Positions 17,762 to 28,160 of a DNA stretch of 64,000 bases are shown here, one piece after another. The position numbers and the translations under genes were made by a program. Under the pieces are notes generated by a model. It was not told the origin of the DNA, ran no database searches, and saw nothing but the letters and a program-made list of their open reading frames with translations. Each line of letters begins with the position of its first letter. Position 1 is the first letter of the stretch. Source of the DNA: Isochrysis galbana (Eukaryota > Haptophyta > Isochrysidales > Isochrysidaceae); contig CM030937.1 in assembly GCA_018136815.1 (NCBI GenBank), positions 2,366,887 to 2,430,886 on the forward strand, given 5' to 3'.

Positions 17762-20700
17762 ATGCTCCGCCTGCCTCTTCGTCGGCTGCCACGGCTGCTG
17801 CGCAACCTTTCAGCAGGTGTACACAAGCCGCCGCCAGTCGGCTCTACCGGGGCCAAGCCCACTGAGAGCAACCGGTACGCTGAGGCTGCTCGGGCATGGC
17901 GTTCAGGCCGCGAGGCAACCAGTGAGGCTGCGCTCGTCGAAGCACACCGCATGCTCCAGGTCTTACTCTCCCAAAAATACGAGTCTACTGCCGCGTCTAG
18001 CTCTGACAATGGAAATCCGGCAGCGAATGTTTCGAGCCTGCCCCCGCCGCACCGGGAGACTGCAGTTCTAGCGTCTGAGCGACTGCAAGCTGCCATCGCC
18101 TCGTCCACGCTCCCACGGGCGGCAGCATCTTCAGTGTGGACTGACGGCACTGGGGAGGCAGATCTTCGTTCTAAAGCGTCCTCGGCCTCTCGCTTGGCAC
18201 TTGAGACATGCCGTCGAGTCGGGCGATGGGCCGATGTGCTGACTCTATTCGAATCAATGCGTAGTGCGGGCCTGCATCGCGATGCATGCGCGTATGAGCA
18301 TGCGCTCACGTCTGCGATGGTACTCGAGCGGTTCGACCTCGCGCTCGCGCTCTGGCAGAGCATGTCTACGGATATGCCACAACCTCTTCGACCGTCAGCT
18401 CGTGCATACAACGCCGCCATGTCTGCGCTCGAGCGGTCAGGTCGCGCAGGCGAGGCACTGGCACTATACAAAACGATGGAGGTTGACGGTGTTGCGCCCG
18501 GTGAGCAGGCTGTGTGAGGAGGCCTGCCTCCTTTCCCCCATTCGACCATAGTCACCCTTGATGTCATGCATTTCCTATCACTTGCTTTCCCTTGTGATTA
18601 GATTCCGACACGGTCCACGTTGTCATTTCGGCCTGTGAACGTGAGGGTGACGCTACCACCGCTGTGGCTATGCTTGGGCGTCTTGAAGCTGTGGGATTGC
18701 GGCCGCCTTCTCAGTTGTACGTCGGCGCGATGCGTGCTGCTGCAGCCTCAGCAGATGGCAAGGTGAGCTTTCACCTAGCTACACATTCGTCCCGCCTCTC
18801 GAGAAGGCTCATTAGAATCGGTGCACTGTGCACCTCCCCTTCCCCCTCCTCGCGAGCCATCTTGTACATAAGGTTGCTGCTGACATCCCTCATTTGAACC
18901 GCAGAGAGCCGAGGCCATCCTGTCCCGTATGCGCGCCCGAGGAGTCCCCCGCTCAGCTTCAACCTACGCCGCAGCTATCGCTGCATGCGATACCTCTCGA
19001 CAACGGAGCGATGGCACTCATCACGCGGCCTCATCAGGTCACAAGGGGAATGGGGTCACAAGAGGCACACGAGGAAGTCGTGCCGGTAAAGGCAACGTGG
19101 CTGACAGTGATGGTGCCAGCCGATCTCGTCACAACAATAGCGGCATCCCAACAACATTCATGAATTCGAGGCGTCCATCGGTGATCAGCGTCATCGACTC
19201 ACTCCTGGGCGAGTCGCCACCAATCGTCCGCGCAGTGCTCAGCCAGACAAGCGTCACAACTGCCATGTTGCACGCCTGTGCACTCCATGGCAGGCCAAAG
19301 GAGGCTCTCGCCTTGCTTGATGCCGCCAGCGACGTCCACATAGACCGACCTGGCCTGAACACCTGCATCGATGTGACCAGCGGCGAACGCCTAGACAATC
19401 GTAGTGAGATCGCCGATGGCTACACGCGCACTTCATTCCATGATGGAATGCACCCATTAGGCGATGCTAGTCAGGCTTCGAATGCCGTCGCGGCATCCAC
19501 CTCTCTCCCAGAGGCGGAAGGTCGCCTTTGGCGGCGTCTCGCCCTCCGCGCGTGCGCCGCCGGTCCCTTTGGCAACGAAGCCCGGGCACTTCTAGGTTCT
19601 CTGGGGACGGACCCGCCACTTAATGCGTTAAAAGATGCAATATGCGCCTCTGCAGCAGGGCGGGAGTGGCGTCACGTGCTCGCTCTGTTCGAGGTGCTAC
19701 ATGAGCGACTTCAGAACTCCAGAGCATTTTCGAGTCGCCGTGGCGGCTTGGATGCGTTGGGAGAAGTTACTGTGTCGGTAGGGATTAGAGAAGATGACAG
19801 CGATGGAACCGCTCCATCCCCGTTAGATGATGCGAAAGAAGCACTGTCCGTGTCGGCGGTGGCGGCCATCACAGCGCATGGGAAACTTAGCCAGCTCAAT
19901 CTAGCAGCCAACGTCTTCCATGCGATCTGGCCTCCTCTCATTGCGGAGCTTGGATCCACTGCCCAGCCCGTGAGGGTTTCGTCCGAAACGGATGTGATGC
20001 CTCGACGGGTAGAGGCGTATAACGCATTATTGATGGCATGCCTCGACTGCAACGATCCACAACGCACGCTTGCGCTACTCGCAGCAATGCGCGCTGAGGG
20101 GGCTTCACCAAACGCGCTTTCCCTGACGGCGGCCATCACCGCTGCACAAAGGCTGGGGCAGCATGATCAGGTGAGACGCCTGCGCCGCCCTCGTGGGCTT
20201 TATTAATGTTCGTGGACTTCGCTCGGAGCCTAGTCGAGTCCCCACCCATCCACCCAACCTCACCATCAAATTGGAATCTCACCACTATACGTTCGACCAT
20301 CACTTCTCAATAACATTCACGAATGCTAGATATCATTTCCTCGACCACTGCTCCAAACTCCTCGTCGCCTCCATACTCCATCATCTCATTTGCGCAACTG
20401 CTTCCTCTGTCAACCATCTTGGTTTCAGGTCCTTGCTCTCGTGGAAGAGCTCCACAAGCCACGCGTCTCATGGCGATGGCGAGACGCCATAGAGGCCGAT
20501 GCTGCCGTCGGTGCCGCTGCCGATGCTGCCGCCACTCCACGTGTATTTGGTGGGCTGGGAAGTGGAATCGGGAGAGCTGACGATTTGGATCTGGCAATCT
20601 CATCTACGAGTCGAAAACTTCCCACACCGGTGCACCATCTTGACAAAGAGATTTCAGACAATGACCCGCCATTGACTACCCTTGGACTTGGCAATACATT

Positions 20701-23700
20701 GCGTGTGGGTGCTTACAACGGCCGTCTTACCGCTTGCTTACGGGATGGGCAGTTGACGAGGGCAGTCGCTCTGTTTGAAGAAATGGGCGTGAGGGGCGTC
20801 CCCAAAAACTCGCATACGCTCGCCCTCGGGGCGGAAGCCATGGCAAGGTGCACTACACAAATGGAGTGGGTTTACATCGCCACATAATCCTTCTGCCCCA
20901 TCGCCACCACTTTAATACTTTTGCCTCCACCCCGCACCGGATCCGCAAACAGGCCGCCCTCTTTCTTCCCGGCTCTTGAAATCGGACACACAATCACACA
21001 GCCACCTTTGTTCCCTCCCCCCCGCGCGCAGCCTCGGCGAGTGGCTTCGGCCTCTGGAGTGTATTGCGCTCATTCGACGTCGTCACAGATCCTCCGGTAG
21101 CAATATGAATGAGCCATCCTCAGCCACAGCAAGTGCAACAAAGCCCGGGCACGAAGCATCTTGTACGGGGGCCTTCGCTGCCTCTTCGATGACTGAAACG
21201 CCTCCGGCCGTCCCTGCTTCGACCATTGGTGCTGCGATGGGTGCTTGCGTCGGCGCGGCAGAATGGCGGGGCGCTCTTGCTCTCCTCGATCCATCTGGGG
21301 ATGCAGCTGCGACTGTCGCTGCAAACGAAAGATGTAGACGGGGGGGCGATGCGACGACAGAGCGTGACGCTGTGCGAGAGCATGGCCGCAGTGCGAACAT
21401 AGCCAAGGCCCCCCTACACACGCTCCCAGTCGCAGTTGTAGCTTTTGATCCTCCCTTGGAATCAACGGACAACGAAACAATGGCGCCCGCGCTGCAAACG
21501 AATCCTGCCTTGCCCATTTCAGTTGGGGCCGTCGAGGTTGGACCGCTGTCAAAAGCCTTTGACGATGACGTCCAATCGATTGCATTGAGAGCTGTGGCAC
21601 GTGGTGCAGTGCCTCCGACCTTGTGCGCTGCGGCAATGGCGGCATGTGTCAATGGTGGGCAGTGGCAACGCGCCATCGCACTCTTCGACGCAGCGTGTGA
21701 AGTTGTTTACCCGTCGAGCACAAATCTCGACACGGGAAGACTTAAGAGCAGATCAAGATCTCATTGTGTTCAACAGTCTCCAGAGGGTGGAGTTGACGTA
21801 GCCAAATTCCAAACCACCCAGGTGCAAGGGAGTCAGATGGGCACGACTAGCCATGCTAGAGGCGACAAAGCGACGGCGATGGACGACGTGTCGTTGACAG
21901 ATTTCAATAGTGTTGATCACGAGCACGCGGATGGAAACGGTGGCAACACGGAAGCTCGTCTTACAGATGGCCATACTGACTCCTATCATGTCTTGGCGGG
22001 ATCGGCTTCATCACTTCCCTTGCTGCACGCGGCGATGCTCGCTTTCGAGGCCGGCGCGCAGTGGGAGCGCGCACTTAAGTTACTATTCGCATTGGGCAAG
22101 GCAGGACATTTGCACGAGGAAAACCCGCACGCACCGACCTTGCTCAGCCAGGCAGTGTCTTGCTGCTCCGCCGCCCGCCAGTGGGCCCCTCTGGTGCAGC
22201 TCTTGCACCTCCACGGAGGCAATCCTGCTCTTCGCTCCACAATGCTTGTTCGCTCCCTAGAACGCACATCGGACATTCGGCAAATTGATGCGTTGCTCTG
22301 TGCGCGACGCGCGACAATGGTGCGCTTACCCGTAGGGGCCGCGCCAAGTGATTTCGGGCATGATTGGAAGAGTTTCCCGGGAGAGTTGAAGGACGTCGTC
22401 GCGCAGGTGCAGATGGCTTCAGCCATTCCGTCCGACCCAGATTTTCCAGCATCATCTTTTGAGGAGCGTAGTGGTCACGTCGAGGGGCTCCATCTTCACC
22501 GGCACCAAGAAAGTGGTATCGCTGCGACGAATCAGTCTTCGAGTCAGCGCCCGAACAGCTCAGCCGGATCACGAGGCAACGATCCGATCGGTATGGATGT
22601 ACGGTCTACTGAGATATCGTCACCGCCACTTGAGGGTGCAGAGCTCAGTGCGGCTCTTGCTGCCTTTGCGGCTTTCGGAGCTTGGGATCGGGTGCGTTGC
22701 ATACTCGATGCTTCCGAGAAGGCTGGGCACCGACTCGGGGTCGTCGATCTGCGCCCAACTTTTGAGAAGGCACGGGCGTCCGAGAACTGGGGGCTGATTC
22801 TTCGCTTGTTTTTTGCCACCTCGGATGTCGCAGCCATACCTTCGATGGTCGCGGAGGCTTTGGACAGCGCGAGAAATAGTAGCAACAACACACGTTCCAA
22901 TGGTGCGAGTGGAGCTCGACGTCAACTAGATGCGGCCGATGATGGAGCCAAGAGAAAAAGTGCAGGCGGCCGTCGTGCATTCCGTGAAGGCAAGGACATC
23001 GAGAAACCACGTGAAGCAGCACCTGCGCGGACTTTGGACTTGCCATCTGGCTCAAGAGCCAACGACACATGGGCACCTACTGATGATTGGTCGCGCGCTG
23101 CCTCTGCTGGCTTTGCAATTGAACTGGCCACGGATACCCAACCGATGCCAACAACCAAGATGATCATCGCGTCGCAACACTCGGGAGGCAGTACCGGTGC
23201 TGCAGGTGTGGCAGCTGCGAGCGCGGCGGCCGGGATGGCAGCTGGGATTGCAGGTGGACCTCACGGGGCGGCAATCGGAGCTGCAGCCGGAATGGCTGCT
23301 GGTACCGCGGTTGGGCTGCACGGTACCGATGCCGCACGGCTTTCTCGAGGTGCGGTCAGTGCTGTCTTTGGCATGTCAGAAAGCGAGCTATCGACACGAG
23401 CTGCGCGCGACGCTGCTAGCGTGGTGGGGGCCTCTGTGGCAGCCGGCGCCGCAGCCGCCGCAGCTGCTGGACCACATGGCGCTGCGTTGGGAGCCGTGGC
23501 AGGGATGGCGGCCGGTATGGCAAGGTTACATCGGGTTCGCGCAGCAGCAGCAGCAGCCGCATTGCGGGCGGCCGAATCCGCTACAATGGCAGGGCCATCT
23601 TTTGCGGCTGCCGCTGCCGCATTAGCCACAACACCTCCTACTGCTTTTGGGGGTGGGGCCTTGCGTCGGGGACGCTGGTGGTGGGACATGCGCTCATACC

Positions 23701-26591
23701 GGATAGCGATGCTGGCAGCACGCAAGTCGGGGAACTGGCGCGCAGCGATTGATATTTTGCGTAGCCTGCGCGAAGTGCCCTCAACGGCATTTTCCAAGTC
23801 GCCTGCGCCCGGCGCCGATGCTGCCTCACCACCACACTTCGGCGATTATGCCACTCTTCGGTCTCTTGGTTTCTCTCCACCTACAATTGCTGGGAATGGA
23901 GAAACATCCCTTGCTGAGCGCCCTGCTGGAGCGTTTGAGCATGGCGTAGTCGAGATTCATTCCGCACACGGCAGGGCATCACAACCCGAGGGCGAGCACG
24001 CATCATTGATGACGCATACCTCGCGTCAGCACAAGCCCGATGCCCAATTCTACACGGGCGCAATTGCCGCCTGCTTGGCGGACGGCTCTTTTGAGGCGCT
24101 TAGCGCATCAATGGGCATCCTTGCCATAGCTGAACGTGCAGGCACTGCCGAAGGACCAACATACGGTGCTGCTATGCAAGCGCAGGTATTAGTCCTCGTA
24201 GAAGTGCTGCCATTCAGCACTAAACTTCGCGATACTCCAGGCTCCACGCTTGTGTACTCACTTGTGCAAGTGATAGCCCCATTTGCGTATTCTATCAAGT
24301 GACTGCCGCTTGGGGGCCGCGTCGCATGTCTTTTTCCGGGGGTAATCTTCGTATTCTCAACCATCTACCGCCTCCGACCTCGTGTTGTCAGGTGAAGCTT
24401 GGGCGTCGGCTGGAAGCTTGGCGTTTGCTCCGTCGTGCACGCGCAAGAGGCGTCGAGCTCATCACGCTCGAGCTTAATATTGGATTGGGGGCAGCTGCAC
24501 GATGCGGCCAGCTCTCGCATGCACTTGCGCTCTTGCAAGAGATGCGCCGCGTCTCGCGCACATCGGGAGGCACATCGCTGAGCCGAATAGCGCCCGATGT
24601 TGGCAGCTACGATGCCTTGCTGTTCCCTTTAGCCTCGGCTGGGCGCTTTTCCGAACTGCTCCGTCTGTTCGACGAGATGCAGGAGGATGGCTTGGCGCCT
24701 ATTGAGCCCCATTACATCCTTGCTCTGCGCGCTTGCGCCGAGCAAGGCCTTGGAATGCGCGCCGCCACGATCCTCTTGCGCATGCAAGCCCGGGGCATGC
24801 GGTATGGCCGTGCTGCTGCAGTCGCCATGGTGGCATGCAACCGTGCCCGCACGTACGAGACTTCTCTTGATATCTTCCACGCACTGCAGCGTGATTCGGC
24901 CGACCGCCAGCGCCACGCACGTGGCACGGCGCTGAGCGGGGAGTTGGACGGCTCGCCTGCAACTACGTCGCCTGAAGCACTACATTATCCCTTCCGGTCG
25001 GTTGCTGTTTTCAACGTGGCAATTCAAGCAATGCGCAAGCAAGGTTTAGCTGAGGAAGCGGTTGAGCTTGTTCGCGCCATGCGCCGTGAATTTGCCGTAG
25101 CGCCCGACCACGTCACATTCGGCACAGCTCTCGCTGCCTGCCGCGAGGTCGGTGAGCCTGCACTGCTCACTATGATCCTCGAGGCGCTCTTCCAAGAGGT
25201 GGAGCTCCAAACCGCGGGCCGAGCATCGCAAGAAAACGGGCCACCTTTATCGCCTTTCCTTCCGTCTGACGAGATGCATGCGGAGCTTATTGGCTCATTC
25301 GGACGCTTTGGTGAACCACGACGAGCACTTAGGCTGTTCGCTCAGGTACATCGCAAGCAACATTTTCACCACATGTTCATCTCTCCCTTCCCGTCCCTGT
25401 GTTGAAACCACCTCTCATGACTTGCTAATGTTGCGGTCTTGTTCAAGAACGATATTCCCTCCCTTATCATCGCAGCTCTTGTCCTCGGCTCTTCCTCTAC
25501 ACAACCGCGTGTTCAATCGCACTCTAGTGGCCCTTTCGCATTCTGGCTACGCACGTCCACACCTCCTTGACCAAATCATTGCCGTCGGACACGAACGCGA
25601 GGTATGGGGAACACTACACTCATGGAATTCCGATGTCGCTGTTCTCGATTGCCGGCCCTTCCTCACGGGAGCACCAATGCTTGCGGCGTTGCACTATTGG
25701 CTGCGGCTCCTTGGCCGGAGTCTCCCGCGAGAATCTATGGCTGTGCGCACTCCGCCCTTCTTTGCGATCATTGCTTGTGACGGGTCGCGTAAAGAGGGTG
25801 AGGCGGACGAAAGGCTGCAATTGATTTCGAAGTCCCTGCATGATCTTGCCATCGATCACGCTATCGCTGGCTCGCTTGAAGCCCGCGTGGCGAATTCTGC
25901 CTTGTCATACAAAGAGTCTGGCGGGCTGCCAGTAGCTCCGGGGCTCATTCTTGTCCTTCCGTCAGCCCCAGCGCTCGACGCTGCCGAGCGGCTGAATGAG
26001 GAAGTCGAGCGCTGGAAAGACTCTACCATCGCTGCTGGGGCAAACGGGCAGGTTGGAAGAGGGCATGTGAAAAAGCATAACGGGGAAATCTTTGGACCGA
26101 GGCTTGCACAGAATGAAGAGGGCGCGTGGGTTGACGGAACAAGGAGATCGGCTCCTGTTCGGGATTTTGGCGGTGCTCTTCAGACATGTCCCACCCAATT
26201 CACGCTTGAAAGCCTTCTGAGCGGCTCGGCCCCAGCTGATGACCTTGACGATTCCCTTGACGGACTCGCACGGTGCTTAGCTCCACGAGAGATTTGGCTG
26301 GAGAACATGCGGCGTGAACGCGTGAGAAGGCAAGCCGCTCGGGAGCGCGTGCTACGTGAGCGTGGGCTTGCGCCACCGCCTCCGGCACTCTCCGAAGAGG
26401 AGGCTGCCGCTTTGGCCACCGCGAGCGCACGGCGCAAGCACGGTCCCTCAACCCCGTCACGCTGGCCGACACCGATGCCAGACGGTAATGTGCCGTGGTC
26501 AACGCCACGAACGGGGGACTTCAGGCCGAGAGATAACGTCTTCCGCGCTGCGCGTTCACGCACACGCTCGCCAGTGTCAACCATGCCCTAG
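17762..26591 (+). CDS. Giant PPR-repeat protein with glycine-zipper insert and Smr-like C-terminus, seven exons
   Basis: Exons: 17762-18500, 18602-18762, 18905-20170, 20429-20847, 21032-24185, 24392-25345 and 25476-26591. All introns are GT-AG, phases fit, and the total is 2,602 codons plus stop. The N-terminus (MLRLPLRRLPRLLRNLSAG) is Arg/Leu-rich and non-acidic, like an organelle transit peptide. Degenerate 35-residue helical repeats recur throughout, e.g. AYNAAMSALERSGRAGEALA, AYNALLMACLDCNDPQRTLA and SYDALLFPLASAGRFSELLR. This is the pentatricopeptide fold that binds organellar RNA. Exon 5 carries a long Gly/Ala segment (about residues 1583-1691). Exon 7 has a region (about 2270-2330; LDCRPFLTGAPMLAALHYWL) resembling a degenerate Smr domain, then a charged tail. 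A role in plastid or mitochondrial RNA processing is inferred from the family; the target is unknown. Confidence 0.88.
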
Positions 26592-26657
26592 AACTCCAAA
26601 TGATGACCGATCTGCCCGACAAAAACGTGGGCGTTGACAGAAGGAACATAGTCTTGG

Positions 26658-26880
26658 GAATTGATGTCAAGCGCAGTTTTGTATTCGGCATTTGTGCTCA
26701 TTCTACGGGTGGACGCACACATGGTGCTTGATGAGATGGATGCCGACGCGCGCGACCCGCGCAACTACAGACCAATTATGCTACTCCAAAGCGATTACAA
26801 AGTCCTAGCCAAAATACTAACTAGCAGACTAAGCGAAGTTACAGGCAGAGTGATATCGGAAGTTTGGCCCGAAGTTTAGT
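26658..26880 (+). pseudogene. LINE reverse transcriptase fragment
   Basis: The frame contains RNYRPIMLLQSDYKVLAKIL followed by TSRLSEV. This is the conserved RT block (NYRPI-LL--DYKI-AKIL--RL) of non-LTR retrotransposons. It stops after about 55 codons, with no catalytic YADD block nearby, and so is a decayed scrap. Confidence 0.75.
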
Positions 26881-26918
26881 AGCTCGACGAGGCCAGGTGA
26901 TAAAACTCCCAATTTCCT

Positions 26919-27356
26919 TTATCGAAGATCGAAGGCTTTTTCCCAATCAAGGGCTAGTCGGGCTAGCAGCAGGCCCAGCTCCCCGGTTTTGTCTAGGTAG
27001 GCTCTTGTGAAAAAAAAACATCTGAAGAATCTGGCCCTTTCAGCCATTTGTATCTTTGGAATCTGGCGGGGGGGCGCTTCCTCTTCAAAGACCCCATTCT
27101 CAGTCCTTCGAATTTCTGGTCGTTCGGTTTGCCGCACGAGGCCCTGGTTTTCGACCGCCTTGGCGAGCGCGCTGATGGTTATGAAGTTTTTCAACTCAAA
27201 TTTGTAGTTCCGCACGACTAGGTGTGCGAAGGCGCTCACGAGCGAGGACGACCGTCCGATAGTGAGTGATCGGGCTACTTGAGACCCGGGTTGTAAAATC
27301 AAACCCGCTTTATGTTTTATTGATTTAAATACTAAATAAACCCATATTATATCCAT
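26919..27356 (-). pseudogene. Second LINE-derived fragment, opposite strand
   Basis: The minus-strand frame ends in GELGLLLARLALDWEKAFDL. This resembles the RT motif LLLLDWEKAFDRV of LINEs, which carries the first catalytic Asp. The rest of the frame is not recognisable. The adjacent block 27350-27440, read on the minus strand (gcgttccgtcgaaagagg ... cgaacgattttatttttaca), recurs at 38718-38780 and looks like a shared LINE 3' end. Orientation opposite to the neighbouring RT scrap implies rearrangement or two insertions. Confidence 0.5.
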
Positions 27357-27439
27357 ATTTTACGGGGATGAGATGTAAAAATAAAATCGTTCGCATGGTG
27401 CCCTCTTTCGACGGAACGCGACCTGCGTCCTGCGTTCGC

Positions 27440-28160
27440 GGTGTCGGGATGAAAAACAACGACAACGACACATACATAAGATTCCAAGGAGAATACATCC
27501 CAAAGGGACAAATTTTTAGAAATAGAAACCTGGGACGACACCATAGAAAACCACGCCATATCAATGATTGATGGCGAAGGCCGGAGGCCGGAGGCCCAAG
27601 CGCGAGAGATAGCTCGACACCAGAACGGAAGCTCCCGGAGCGAGGCAACCAAGAGAAGCCGCAGCCGGGGGTACACATATCACAAGAAGGAATCTATTAT
27701 GCTAATCTCAAGGGCCCATGGTATGAAGCGGCGCTATCATATCTAGTATTTGGGCACGCCGGTACTAGGCGAAAAACTACATGGCACTCCCTAGCACCTG
27801 GACTTGGACCCCGCCCCGCCCCGCCGGCACAATTGGGCGAAGGATACAAATCTAACAAAAGGCTTGAATACCCGCTGGCCGACGAGTATCGAGTATGCAT
27901 TAGACGGGCCCCAAACCCGCACTCTGAACCAGGCCCATGGTAGTGCACCTGGGCCGCACCCCGGATACCGAAGACAAAGGAATGATGGGGGGAAGGTGAA
28001 GGGGCGGTGAAGGGGAAATGAAGGGCGATGTCAGCGGATAGGTAGTACCTAGTTCTAGTTGGTGTTAGTCCCGAATCTTCAGATGTTTTTTTAATTTATC
28101 GTGTTGTTTCGTCAAGGGAATTTCCACTAGTCTATGTGGGGTATTCAGTATTTACTAGTA
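27440..28160. other. Intergenic, no supported gene
   Basis: Only short frames without motifs occur here. This is the 3' flank of the SET-oxygenase gene. Confidence 0.4.
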
